Of a stretch of DNA of 64,000 bases, positions 17,428-26,494 are shown in pieces. Within the stretch, counting starts at the first letter, position 1, and every line of letters starts with the position of its first letter. A program made the translations under genes and the position numbers. Origin of the DNA: JAEZJZ01 sp050949055 (GTDB taxonomy: Bacteria > Bacillota > UBA994 > UBA5500); NCBI GenBank assembly GCA_050949055.1, contig JBMNFA010000001.1:992001-1056000 (forward strand). Direction: 5' to 3'. The notes below the pieces were generated by a model. It ran no database searches. It had not been told where the DNA came from and saw only the letters and a program-made list of their open reading frames with translations.

Positions 17428-18580
17428 TCCCCCTTGCAGATGAAGCGGAGAGCGCCCTGTGATAGATCTCCAACACTTCCTGCGCTTTCTTCTGAACCGA
17501 ATACCGACTGATCACCAAATCCCGGCAGATAGCAGCTGCGGCGCTGGCCTGCCGGGGCTGATCGAATACCTTTCGCAAGGAATAGACCAAGCTGTCAGCA
17601 TCGGTGCTAACCCTGGCACCACGACCGCTGAAGTTATGCTCAATCGCCAACGGCAAGGTTTGTTCATTCAACAGGCCATAACTGCCGTATTCTCCGGCAA
17701 TGATCACCGGACGGCCACTGGCCATGGCCTCCAGGGCGACTCTACCGACACCAACTACCACGCCGGCTTCAGCCATGAGCTCAGGAATATCTGACCGCCC
17801 GCCCAAGACCAGGCAACACTCTTTTCCGGCCTGTCGGTTGATGTCGGCTGCCAGCGCCTGCACTTCCGCCAAACGGTCACCTTCCCCCACAATCACCGCC
17901 TGCAGCTGCTCCAGTTCGGGCAACAGCATCCGCACTGCCTGCAACAGTTGCAGCGCCACGCCACCCCGCTCACCAGCCAGACGACTGATGTAGGTAACTC
18001 TCCACGGGTGGGAAGGTGAGTGATCAGAGGCAAACTGATCTACATCGATGCCATTGTGAATCACCGTCACCTGTTTGGCAGGCACTCCCAACCGGGAGAC
18101 CAGATGCTGCTTCACGTCCCCGCTCACAGCTATCGTCTGACGACCCGGAGTGGTGAACAGCTTCAGCAGCCAATGGTCGTCATAAAGGCCATGATAGGTG
18201 GTCACCAAAGGCACACCGGTGGAACGCTGGACCCGTTGTCCCACCCAAGCAGGGATACGAGCGTGGGCATGCATCAGGTCACAGCCGGTCGAGCAAACCA
18301 GCCGCTTGATCAGACCGATGCTATGCAGGATTTGCAGCGGCTTGCGTGCATGCAACGCCACTCGGTGGTGGGGAATATCCGCTGCCTGCAATTGCGACAC
18401 CAGACGGCCCCCGTTGGATGCTACTGACACTTGCAGTCCTTCCCGCTTCAGTGCTTTGGCCAAGGAGACTACATGTGTCTCGGCACCTCCAAAGTCCAAA
18501 GACATGGTCATCAACAGTACGTTCAAGCTGGGACGAGGGGGCGGCGCCTGGTCCCGCTGTCTTCCCCAATTGGCGTCCAT
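17411..18580 (-). CDS. family 4 glycosyltransferase
   Basis: 389 residues, GT-B fold. Acceptor-side motif LLMTMSLDFGGAETHVVSLA, then DLMHAHARIPAWVGQRV, and the C-terminal GT4 domain with VTYISRLAGERGGVALQLL, VIVGEGDRLAEVQAL and VGVGRVALEAMASGRPVII. The donor site resembles galactosyl or glucosyl transferases in this clan but the substrate is not assignable. I placed the start at ATG 18580, which shares a base with the TAA of the upstream gene (TAATG), a classic coupling arrangement. Confidence 0.92.
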   Translation of the reverse strand: MDANWGRQRDQAPPPRPSLNVLLMTMSLDFGGAETHVVSLAKALKREGLQVSVASNGGRLVSQLQAADIPHHRVALHARKPLQILHSIGLIKRLVCSTGCDLMHAHARIPAWVGQRVQRSTGVPLVTTYHGLYDDHWLLKLFTTPGRQTIAVSGDVKQHLVSRLGVPAKQVTVIHNGIDVDQFASDHSPSHPWRVTYISRLAGERGGVALQLLQAVRMLLPELEQLQAVIVGEGDRLAEVQALAADINRQAGKECCLVLGGRSDIPELMAEAGVVVGVGRVALEAMASGRPVIIAGEYGSYGLLNEQTLPLAIEHNFSGRGARVSTDADSLVYSLRKVFDQPRQASAAAAICRDLVISRYSVQKKAQEVLEIYHRALSASSARGNDCDR

Positions 18581-19065
18581 TATGGTTGTAATTCCCACTG
18601 ACCGCGCACCATCACGATCAACTCGGTGGTGGCCAGAAAGCCTCGGCCATCATTCTTGGGAAACAGCAACAGATGGTTCTTGGGAATCTCCACTCCCTGC
18701 TGCAAGTCAACGGCAGCCGACAAATCGGGAACTCCACCGGCCGCAGAGGCGATGATCTTGCCGGAGCCAGAGCGCAAGATAAACTCTGTGCCCTGAGACG
18801 CGATCAGCTTCTGGCCAGCAGGGACTACCACTACCTGCAGAGAGACGCCTTCACTCTGTTGCTCCACTCCCTGATCCAGAAGTGCAGCCATGGCCTGCTC
18901 CAGGGTGGCCACAGCCTGATCCACATAGCTCTTGCTGACCAACGGATCCTGGTTACTGCCGGGACTAGGGACAGAAGTGGCGGCGACGCTGGTGCCCCAC
19001 CAGATACCAATCAACAGCGAGCCAAAGACTAAGGCGGCTACCAGCCGCAGACTGAACTTGCGCAT
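18580..19065 (-). CDS. secreted protein of unknown function, first gene of wall-polymer operon
   Basis: 161 residues. A signal peptide (1-29, ending GTSVAA) is followed by a short helical region (YVDQAVATLEQAMAAL) and a beta-rich domain (VSLQVVVVPAGQKLIASQGTEF, GVPDLSAAVDLQQGVEIPKN). I do not recognise the family. The C-terminal part reads like a small extracellular beta domain of the kind seen beside S-layer genes. ATG 19065 has GGGAGGT seven bases upstream. It is coupled to the next glycosyltransferase through TAATG, which ties it to polymer assembly. Confidence 0.75.
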   Translation of the reverse strand: MRKFSLRLVAALVFGSLLIGIWWGTSVAATSVPSPGSNQDPLVSKSYVDQAVATLEQAMAALLDQGVEQQSEGVSLQVVVVPAGQKLIASQGTEFILRSGSGKIIASAAGGVPDLSAAVDLQQGVEIPKNHLLLFPKNDGRGFLATTELIVMVRGQWELQP

Positions 19066-19152
19066 CAGTATACCTCCCATATATCAGGTGATCCTGAGTC
19101 CTGAGTCACAGAGACGGTTCGTTGACTCAGCACGCTGAGTCAGCGTAACCTC

Positions 19153-19310
19153 CGAAACCACTGAAGAAGCAGGGTTTTGTCATTCTGAGCGCAGCGAAGA
19201 ATCTTGCGAAAGCCCGTATTTATGGGCCGAATAGACTCTTCACGGAGTTTATGCTGAGCTTGTCGAAGCATTCAGAGTGACCGCTTTCGGCGGTTTGTCA
19301 GCACTCTCGA
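19153..19310. repeat. 157-bp MITE-like repeat, copy 1
   Basis: About 157 bases nearly identical to 29211-29368. The left part carries TGTCATTCTGAGCGCAGCGA and the right part AGCATTCAGAGTGACC, which form imperfect terminal inverted repeats. No open frame for a transposase, so it would be non-autonomous. This copy overlaps the 3' end of prfB and provides its last codons and stop. Confidence 0.85.
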
Positions 19311-20488
19311 ACCTCCCAGTGACTCAACTTGGTTTAACCCATCCCAGGGTCCGGTGAACCCCGTCCCCTCTAGGCCCGGCGGTTGAAGCGGCGAACGCAG
19401 ATAGGCATCGATGAAGTCATCAATGTTACCATCCATCACGGCCTGCACGTTGCCCATCTCGGTGTCTGTACGGTGATCCTTGACCAGGCTGTAAGGATGA
19501 AAGACGTAGGAGCGAATCTGATTGCCCCAAGCGATATCTTTCACCTCTCCCCTCAGCTCCGCCAGCTCACTTTCCTGTTCCTCAATCTGCCGCTCCAACA
19601 ACTTGGAGCGCAGCATGCGCATAGCCGTCTCGCGGTTGGCATGCTGAGAACGCTCGTTCTGACACTGGGTGACGATGCCGGTGGGCAGATGGGTGATGCG
19701 CACAGCGGAATCGGTCTTATTCACATGCTGACCGCCGGCGCCTCCCGAACGGTAGGTGTCGATGCGCAGATCCTCCGGCTTGATCTCAATCTGATCGTTG
19801 TCGTCGATCTCCGGCATCACTTCCACCGAGGCGAAGCTGGTGTGCCGCCGCCCCGATGAATCGAAGGGAGAAATGCGTACCAGCCGATGGACTCCCTTCT
19901 CCGAGCGCAGATAGCCATAGGCCAACGGGCCACTGACCAGCAGCGTCACGTTCTTCAGCCCGGCTTCGTCCCCGCCCAGATAATCCAGCACTTCCACCCG
20001 GTAGCCTCGGTCTTCTGCCCAACGGGTGTACATCCTGAGCAACATCGCAGCCCAATCCTGAGACTCGGTTCCGCCGGCGCCGGGATGAATATTCAAAATA
20101 GCATTGTGCTGATCGTAGGGGCCGGAGAGCAGCGTGTCCAGCTGCAGCTTCTGCACCTGACGTTGCAGCTGCCCGATCTGGGAACCCAGCTCCTGCTGCA
20201 AGGATTCGTCCCCTGCTTCGCTGGCTAGGTCCAGCAGCTCCCCCGTGTCGGCCACCTGTTGACGCAGCCGCTGCACCGATGCGATCTGCTCTCGCAGGCG
20301 ATTGGATTCGGCGATCACCGCTTGTGCCTGCTTCTGATCGCCCCAGAAGCCGTCCTGGGACTGCTGGCGCGTCAATTCGTCCAATCTGGCCTGCTTGGCA
20401 GGCAGTGTCAAAGTGAATCACCTACCTCAACGATGATCTCCTGCAGTTCTGCCAGCGTCTTGCGCAGCAGGCTGGTATCTATATACAT
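19272..20488 (-). CDS. prfB: peptide chain release factor 2, with frameshift site; frame off by one
   Basis: RF2 releases peptides at UGA/UAA. Visible: the stop-recognition SPF tripeptide in VRISPFDSSGRRHTSF and the catalytic GGQ in GGAGGQHVNKTDSAV. ATG 20488 (GGGAGGAG upstream) opens a 26-codon leader frame ending in CTT TGA C at 20413-20407, preceded by GAGGTAGGTGAT, which matches the anti-Shine-Dalgarno sequence. This is the known +1 autoregulatory site. However, the RF2 body (LPAKQARLDELTRQQ) lies in the +2/-1 frame; removing the A at 20406 would give D-LPAKQARLDEL, aligned with other RF2s. So either one base is extra in this sequence or the gene is damaged. The C-terminus is extended and its last dozen residues come from the repeat at 19153-19310. 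Confidence 0.9.
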
Positions 20489-20577
20489 GGTTCACTACTC
20501 CTCCCTATTTGGCCAACTTGCGCTGCCATCCGCATAGCCCCTTGTGCAATGAGCGTTGCGCCATCGCATCGGTATTG

Positions 20578-23247
20578 CTAGCGGTTGCGACCGCAGCACT
20601 TCTTATACTTCTTGCCGCTGCCGCAGGGGCAGGGATCGTTGCGCCCCACCGTCTGCTTCGTCTTGGCCGGTTGTCCCGCCGGCTGCGGCGCGGTGGCCTG
20701 GGTGGGCCGCGCTACCGCCTGTGCCCGGGGGGCTTCCCGCACTTGCACGTGGAACAGATAGCGCACCACATCGTGCTTGATCTCTTCGCTCATCTGTTCG
20801 AACATCTCGTAGCTCTCCAACTGATATTCCACCAGCGGATCCTTCTGGGCATAAGCCCTCAGCCCAATTCCATCGCGCAGTTCGTCCATCGCATCCAGGT
20901 GCGCCATCCATTTGCTGTCCACCACCCGCAGAATCAGGAAGCGCATCAGCTGCTGCATCGTCTCGGCGCCCAACTCTGCCTGGCGCTGCCGGTAGGCTTG
21001 CTGCACGAACTGCTCTATCTCCTCCCACAGGCCGTTACGGGTCAGTTCGGCCCATGGGGACACGTCCAAAGCCTCCGCCTGAGGGAAGTATTCCACCAAC
21101 GCCTTCTGCAGCCCTGGCAGATCCCATTCTTCCGGATGCACCCGCTCGGGAGCAAACTGATCGCAGACCGCTTGGGCCACATCCCCAATCATTGCCTGCA
21201 CCGATTCCTCGATGGACTCGCCCAACAGCACCTGACGCCGCTGGCGATAGATCACTTCCCGCTGCTTGTTCATCACGTCGTCGTACTGCAACACGTGCTT
21301 GCGGATATCGAAGTTGCGGGTTTCCACCCGCTTCTGGGCCCGCTCGATCGCCTTGGTCAGCAACCCGTGCTCCAATGGCACATCCTCCTCCATGCCCAGG
21401 CGATCCATCAAGCCGGACACGTTGTCCGAGCCGAACAGGCGCATCAAATCGTCTTCCAGGGAGATGAAGAACTGGGACGAGCCCGGATCCCCTTGCCGCC
21501 CGGAACGTCCGCGCAGCTGATTGTCGATGCGCCGGGACTCGTGCCGCTCGGTGCCCAACACGTGCAGTCCGCCGACCGCCAACACCGCTTCCCGCTCTTT
21601 GGCACAGAGCCGCTCCATCTCCTCCAGCACCTGTCGGTACAGGCTGCGCACCTCTGCCGCTTCGCCGTCCTGGGAACCATAGTCCAGAGCAGCGATCAGC
21701 TGATCGTGGGATACTCCCCGCTTCTGTACTTCATGGCGGGCCAGGAACTCGGGATTGCCTCCCAGCAGGATGTCGGTGCCGCGACCGGCCATGTTGGTGG
21801 AGATGGTCACCGCGCCCAAGCGCCCCGCCTGAGCCACGATTTCCGCCTCGCGCTCGTGATACTTGGCGTTGAGCACCTGATGGGGCACTCCTCGCCGTTT
21901 GAGCATGCCGGACAGGAGCTCAGATTTTTCTATGGAGATGGTCCCCACCAGCAAGGGCTGACCGGTGGCGTGCCGGCGCACAATTTCTTCCACCACCGCC
22001 CGAAATTTACCTGACTCGGTCTTGTAGACCACATCCGGTAAGTCCTCGCGGATCAGCGGGCGGTTGGTGGGCACCACCAGCACATCCAGCCCATAGATAT
22101 GCCGGAACTCGCTCTCCTCGGTGGCCGCCGTACCGGTCATGCCGGCCAGCTTGTCGTACATCCGGAAGAAGTTCTGGAAAGTGATGCTGGCCAGCGTCTG
22201 GCTTTCCCGCTCGATCTTCACGCCTTCCTTGGCCTCGATGGCCTGGTGTAGACCGGCACTGTACCGGCGCCCAAACATCAGCCGGCCGGTGAACTCGTCC
22301 ACAATCACCACTTCGCCATCCCGGACCACATAGTCGCGATCCCGCTTCATCAGCGATTTGGCCCGCAGAGCCTGATTGAGGTAATGGGAAAGGTCCATGT
22401 TGGTGTTGTCGTAGAGATTCTCCACGCCCAATGCCCGCTCCACCTTGGCGATAGCTTCCGGCGTGGGGGTGACCGACTTGGCCTTCTCATCCACCACATA
22501 GTCTTCTTCCTCTTTGAAGCGAGAGACGATAGCGGCAAAACGATAATATAGATCGGTGGATTGCTCGCCCTGACCGGAGATGATCAGCGGAGTGCGCGCC
22601 TCATCCACCAGAATGCTGTCCACCTCGTCGACGATGGCATAGTGCAGTCCCCGCTGCACCAACTGGTTCGGTTCCACGGCCATATTGTCCCGCAGATAGT
22701 CAAACCCCAACTCGTTGTTGGTGGCATAGGTGACGTCGCACCGATAGGCGGCACGGCGCTCGGCAAAGCCGAGATCGTGCAGAATCGCTCCCACCGACAA
22801 CCCCAGGAAGCGGTACACGGGTCCCATCCACTCGGCATGGAAGCGGGCCAGGTAATCGTTGACGGTGACGATGTGCACCCCTTTGCCAGCCAAAGCGTTG
22901 AGATAGGCTGGCAGCACAGCCACCAGGGTCTTGCCCTCGCCGGTCTTCATCTCGGCGATACGCCCCTGGTGCAGGGCGACGCCACCGATAATCTGCACAT
23001 CAAAATGCCGCTTGGCCAACACCCGCTGCGATGCCTCTCGCACCACAGCGAAGGCCTCCGGCAGCAGCTCATCCAGCGTGGCACCATCCGCTAAACGCCG
23101 CTTGAACTCGTCAGTCTTCTCCCTCAACTGTTGGTCCGACAGCGCTTGCATGGTCGGCTCCAGCCGGTTGACCAATGCCAAGGTGCGCTCCAGCCTCTTC
23201 AGCTCTTTTTTGTTGTAATCAAACATATTCCGAAAGACGTTTAACAC
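20578..23247 (-). CDS. secA: preprotein translocase ATPase SecA
   Basis: 889 residues, full length. SecA drives post-translational export through SecYEG. Seen: Walker A region MKTGEGKTLVAVLPAYLNAL, DEVDSILVDEARTPLI, MTGTAATEESEF, TNMAGRGTDILLGGNP, LRGRSGRQGDPGSSQF and the C-terminal zinc/SecB-type motif DPCPCGSGKKYKKCC. GTG 23247 is preferred because GAGGTGA lies four to five bases upstream and the next residues (LNVFRNMFDYNKKELKRLE) align with the SecA N-terminus. A longer frame to 23340 runs into the upstream terminator. prfB follows 89 bases downstream on the same strand, as in B. subtilis where the order is secA-prfB. Confidence 0.98.
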   Translation of the reverse strand: MLNVFRNMFDYNKKELKRLERTLALVNRLEPTMQALSDQQLREKTDEFKRRLADGATLDELLPEAFAVVREASQRVLAKRHFDVQIIGGVALHQGRIAEMKTGEGKTLVAVLPAYLNALAGKGVHIVTVNDYLARFHAEWMGPVYRFLGLSVGAILHDLGFAERRAAYRCDVTYATNNELGFDYLRDNMAVEPNQLVQRGLHYAIVDEVDSILVDEARTPLIISGQGEQSTDLYYRFAAIVSRFKEEEDYVVDEKAKSVTPTPEAIAKVERALGVENLYDNTNMDLSHYLNQALRAKSLMKRDRDYVVRDGEVVIVDEFTGRLMFGRRYSAGLHQAIEAKEGVKIERESQTLASITFQNFFRMYDKLAGMTGTAATEESEFRHIYGLDVLVVPTNRPLIREDLPDVVYKTESGKFRAVVEEIVRRHATGQPLLVGTISIEKSELLSGMLKRRGVPHQVLNAKYHEREAEIVAQAGRLGAVTISTNMAGRGTDILLGGNPEFLARHEVQKRGVSHDQLIAALDYGSQDGEAAEVRSLYRQVLEEMERLCAKEREAVLAVGGLHVLGTERHESRRIDNQLRGRSGRQGDPGSSQFFISLEDDLMRLFGSDNVSGLMDRLGMEEDVPLEHGLLTKAIERAQKRVETRNFDIRKHVLQYDDVMNKQREVIYRQRRQVLLGESIEESVQAMIGDVAQAVCDQFAPERVHPEEWDLPGLQKALVEYFPQAEALDVSPWAELTRNGLWEEIEQFVQQAYRQRQAELGAETMQQLMRFLILRVVDSKWMAHLDAMDELRDGIGLRAYAQKDPLVEYQLESYEMFEQMSEEIKHDVVRYLFHVQVREAPRAQAVARPTQATAPQPAGQPAKTKQTVGRNDPCPCGSGKKYKKCCGRNR

Positions 23248-23304
23248 TCGCTCACCTCGTTCTCTGGCGAAGATGCAGTCACCATCCATAGACAAGTGGT
23301 TGCG

Positions 23305-23352
23305 GCAAGACAAAGAGCTTTCATTATCGGCATGTTGCATAATGAAAGCTCT
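23305..23352 (-). terminator. terminator between NTP-transferase-like gene and secA
   Basis: A perfect 14-bp inverted repeat AGAGCTTTCATTAT / ATAATGAAAGCTCT (23314-23327, 23339-23352). On the minus strand it is followed by TTGTCTTG. It lies 55 bases past the stop of the broken gene and before the secA start, so secA should have its own promoter in the remaining ~55 bases. Confidence 0.75.
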
Positions 23353-23406
23353 AGTTTACTCATTTTATCATGCCCCAAACAGGCTGGACAAGGCGAAGCC
23401 ACGCCG

Positions 23407-24739
23407 CTAGTGGGCAGATAGCGATGTGGGTATGCGGTAATAGAGCTTCATCCCGGGGGATACCAGGAAGTCCGAACGGGGATGGTTGTTCAGCAATCCG
23501 GCTTGGCGATAGGCCAACAGCTCTCCCGGCACCCGGCCAGCCAAAATCAGTCGATGGTGAGGCTGACCTACCCAGGGGTGATCGCGGTCGATCTGCACCA
23601 GCTGATATTGGGCCGGCAACTGCTCCTCGCCCCGCAGGTAGAGCAAGGCATCCATCAAGGCCCACATACTGCCTGCTACCAGGGAATGTCCGCCCAGGAT
23701 GATCGGCACCGGAGCGGCATGGCAGGCGCGGACGAAGTCGGCCATCAACTGGTCAGGCAGCTGCTCCACCCGGCCCAGGTCTGAGTTGAAACGCTGTCCT
23801 TCTGTCAACTGCAAGCCCAAATGGGCAAAGACCACCCGGGTGTCGATGAAGGCCATATCGGCGATGCTGCAGATGTAATCGACCATCGCCTGCGCCCCCA
23901 GTTGCTGCAGCAAGAAGCCAAACAAAGAGTGTACTTCGCCCCGCTCTGCCCTGCCCATGGCCCGCATTCCCCGCTCCTCAGAGATCACCCGCAATCGGCA
24001 GCGGGAAATCATGCCGATATGGGACATGGTCCAGGGATTGACCCGTCCGGCCAGCAGCAAGCGGCTTTGGGGTGAAGCTAGCAGCCGCAAGGCCTGCTGC
24101 ACCCGGGAGCGGTCCCAATCCAACTGATCCAAAGCCTGGCGGGTACGCGGACCGACTTTGGGGGACAGACTGAGCACCAATACGTCGCTGGGAGTGTCGA
24201 TATCGTAGTGCACACCGACTGAATGGGGCAGGAACACCCGCTCTAAACCCGGCTTGGTTGCGCAACAGGTTGGCTAATACGTTTATCATTGTCCGGCAGC
24301 TGGATGTGATCGATGGCCGCCGCGGGGGTGAAAGCCACGATGTCTGATGACTGGGGATTGTTGGTCAGCACCAGCCGCTTGCGCGAGCGCAGGTCGCTGG
24401 CGATGCTGCGAAACTCATCGGTGGTCAACAGCGGGCAGGAAGCGCCGCCAATATAGATCACCCCATCCAAATCGGCTTGCCGATTACATGCTGCAAACAA
24501 GTGCCGAAGTGCCATGGCTCCTCTTCGGGTACCACAATCGCCCCCAGCCGGGCGGCCTCGGTCGCCAAGTCAGGATAGTTGGTGGATAGGTAGATGTCAT
24601 CGATCTCGGGCACAGTCTGTAGCTTGGCGATGGTGTCCAACGTCATCGCCTGACGAATGCCCACCATCTGCCGCTCCACCAGATCGACCGGTCGACCACC
24701 CTCTAGAATAACTACGCCTACACGTTCCTGTCGGTGCAT
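23407..24739 (-). pseudogene. NTP-transferase-like protein gene with three frameshifts
   Basis: With frames restored this is a ~440-residue protein. The N-terminal part looks like a GT-A nucleotidyltransferase (VGVVILEGGRPVDLVERQMV, DDIYLSTNYPDLATEAARLG, LDGVIYIGGASCPLL). A C-terminal domain of unknown function follows (LLLAGRVNPWTMSHIGMISR, PVPIILGGHSLVAGSMWALM). ATG 24739 has AGGGTGA upstream. The frame shifts near 24480 (between HVIGK and ADLDG), near 24283 (LPDND to NVLANLLRNQAG) and near 24250 (QAG to ERVFLPHSVGVHYDIDTP). Each is explained by one base at a short run (AAGCC, AAA, GGG). Protein similarity continues across every break, so decay is recent or the sequence has errors. I cannot name the substrate. 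Confidence 0.7.
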
Positions 24740-25204
24740 GATCTTCACCCTCTCTGATCCCTTGGCAGCGCCTGCAACGGCTGCAGGCAAGCTGCCGGAA
24801 GCTGTTGACTAGCCTGGGGGGTTGCGGACATTGGCAACTGCCAGCATGCTTCTCGGTTCACTGCGTGACAAAACAGTCATGACGCGGGAATCACCATCAT
24901 GGATGCAAGCCATGCTGGCGGCGCTTAATCAGGCTGGCGCGCTCAGGCGCTGTCTGCCAACCAGAATTGATGTATGAGCGCACACATTCGACCTCCATCA
25001 CTGACACTACGTTGGGCTTTCGAGGGAACCGACGCGAACAAAGCATCTGGTAGCATTATGTACCAAACAAATTCCGACTAACCGGGCGTAAGTCCCCACC
25101 AGACAGCGGCTGGAGGGCATAGGCCGGTTATCCTGACTGGTTTCGCCAATGTAGTGGTACAATCCTGCTCCGAGACCCACCAACGGCAGGATAATTGCTT
25201 CCCT
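24740..25204. other. non-coding stretch upstream of the broken gene
   Basis: About 460 bases with no credible gene. It should hold the promoter of the minus-strand NTP-transferase-like gene near 24760-24850. Bases 24931-24961 (core GGCGCGCTCAGGCGC, then GTCTGCCAAC) resemble 38446-38475, suggesting another short dispersed repeat. I see no RNA gene. Confidence 0.4.
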
Positions 25205-25241
25205 GGGCGGAAACAAAACAAAGCCGGCCACCGGCCGGCTT
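25205..25241 (-). terminator. Rho-independent terminator downstream of hpf
   Basis: Minus strand: AAGCCGGCC-GGT-GGCCGGCTT, a perfect 9-bp GC-rich stem, followed by TGTTTTGTTT. It lies about 150 bases past the hpf stop codon, beyond the tandem repeats. Confidence 0.88.
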
Positions 25242-25316
25242 GCTATTGCTGCTAGCGCTTGCGATTCTTGATTGCTGATAGTCACTGCAAACAACGGACA
25301 TGTGAGACGATTGACG

Positions 25317-25401
25317 TTATTAGGCACTCAGCCTAATGACTTGGCTATTAGGCGCTCGGTCTAATTGCTCGGTTATTGGGCGATCCAGCCTAATAACTTG
25401 G
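25317..25401. repeat. three tandem ~28-bp palindromic repeats over the hpf stop codon
   Basis: Units at 25317-25344, 25345-25372 and 25373-25401 share the pattern TTATTAGGC...GCCTAAT..CTTGG. Each unit is itself an imperfect palindrome (ATTAGGC/GCCTAAT). The third unit contains the last three codons and the TAG of hpf. Three diverged copies without unique spacers, so not a CRISPR. Confidence 0.8.
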
Positions 25402-25923
25402 TTCAATCAACCCGTAGTTGCCATCCTTACGCCGATAGAGCACGGCGAATTGCTCGGTTTCGGCATCGGAGAAGACGAAGAAATCGTGCTGCAACAGATT
25501 CATCTGCATGATTGCCTCTTCCACAGCCATCGGCTTGATGGGAAAGCGCTTGGAGCGGACGATTTGAGGGCCGTCTTCTTCTTCCGGCAACGGTGCAGGT
25601 TCGCTGAGGCGACCAGCTTTCGGGTCCTCGCTGCGCAGGCGACGGGCAATCCGTGTCTTGTAGCGCTCAACCTGTTTCTCCAACTTGTCGATAACCAGGT
25701 CGATGGAGGCGTACATGTCGGGGCTGGATTCTTCGCCTCTGAGGATGAGACCGTTCACAGTGGCGGTAACCTCCACCTTATGCCGATCCCGCTCCACCAC
25801 CAGCGTCACCGTAGCGTCGAGAGGTCTGTCCACATACTTCTGCAGACGGCCGACCTTCTTCGTCGCATAATCCCGCAGGGCATCGGTAATCTCGACGTTC
25901 TTACCCCTTACCGTAATTTGCAC
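25390..25923 (-). CDS. hpf: ribosome hibernation promoting factor, long form
   Basis: 177 residues. The N-terminal domain (1-95, VQITVRGKNVEITDALRDYA, VDRPLDATVTLVVERDRHKV) binds the decoding site. A linker and a C-terminal dimerisation domain (about 120-177, IVRSKRFPIKPMAVEEAIMQ, NLLQHDFFVFSDAETEQ, VLYRRKDGNYGLIEP) pair ribosomes into 100S dimers. The GTG at 25923 with AGGGAG ten bases upstream fits the family N-terminus; a longer in-frame extension to 25998 does not. The gene follows secA and prfB in the B. subtilis-like order and is terminated at 25205-25241. Confidence 0.96.
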   Translation of the reverse strand: MQITVRGKNVEITDALRDYATKKVGRLQKYVDRPLDATVTLVVERDRHKVEVTATVNGLILRGEESSPDMYASIDLVIDKLEKQVERYKTRIARRLRSEDPKAGRLSEPAPLPEEEDGPQIVRSKRFPIKPMAVEEAIMQMNLLQHDFFVFSDAETEQFAVLYRRKDGNYGLIEPSY

Positions 25924-26209
25924 GCTGATCAGCTCCCTTCGCGGTTTGATTAATAGTATTCGCATTCGGAGCCCAAAAATCCTGCTGTTTGCTCCCATGG
26001 TCCAGTCAAGTATTCAGAATACATGCACAAATTTCGCCTGCACTCTGCCGCAGCAGAAATGGTGCCCGGTCAACGCCTATAGCGTCGTCAGGCGCCAAAT
26101 CCGAGGGAACTGGTCCCGAGAGTGTAGAAAGGACGCGCTTTGTGGTTTTCGGATTAGTGCCCTTGTAGCCACTGTCAAGCAGGCTTGATGTTTCCCTTGA
26201 GCAGCAACA

Positions 26210-26235
26210 AGCCCCAGGAGCTAGTCCTAGGGCTG
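26210..26235 (-). terminator. likely terminator of cold-shock gene
   Basis: AGCCCTAGG / CCTGGGGCT form a 9-bp stem with one G-T pair, just past the cold-shock gene stop. The following sequence on the minus strand (TGTTGCTGCTC) is only moderately T-rich. Confidence 0.55.
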
Positions 26236-26248
26236 ATAGGCTGATATG

Positions 26249-26446
26249 CTATTTCTTTACCACATTGGCTGCTTGCGGCCCCCGTGGCCCGTCGACAATT
26301 TGAAACTCCACCTGCTGTCCCTCATCGAGGCTCTTGAAACCTTCGCCCTCGATGGCAGAGAAGTGCACGAAGACGTCCTGATTGTCTTCGGCTGTGATAA
26401 ACCCGTAGCCCTTCTTCTGGTTGAACCACTTAACCGTACCGATCAT
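26249..26446 (-). CDS. CspA-family cold-shock protein
   Basis: Small OB-fold RNA chaperone of 65 residues. RNP1 KGYGFI and RNP2 VFVHFS are intact, and the protein starts MIGTVKWFNQKKGYGFI. I chose the ATG at 26446 because AGGAGG is ten bases upstream; the ATG at 26455 is only one base from that ribosome binding site. It is monocistronic with a good promoter and its own hairpin. Confidence 0.96.
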   Translation of the reverse strand: MIGTVKWFNQKKGYGFITAEDNQDVFVHFSAIEGEGFKSLDEGQQVEFQIVDGPRGPQAANVVKK

Positions 26447-26494
26447 TGAAGACATTCCTCCTAGAGTTAAATGCGGCGCTTACAGCGCAGACTA

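Noticed and set aside
19786..20421. 211-codon frame reached by a standard +1 shift at the prfB site
   Set aside because: The product has no RF2 similarity; it is a shadow of the true RF2 frame, which carries the SPF and GGQ motifs.
20509..22014. 501-codon plus-strand frame antisense to secA
   Set aside because: It mirrors the secA coding sequence, has no ribosome binding site or recognisable domains and is a typical GC-rich antisense frame.
25317..25401. CRISPR array
   Set aside because: Only three diverged tandem units without unique spacers, and no cas genes in the window.
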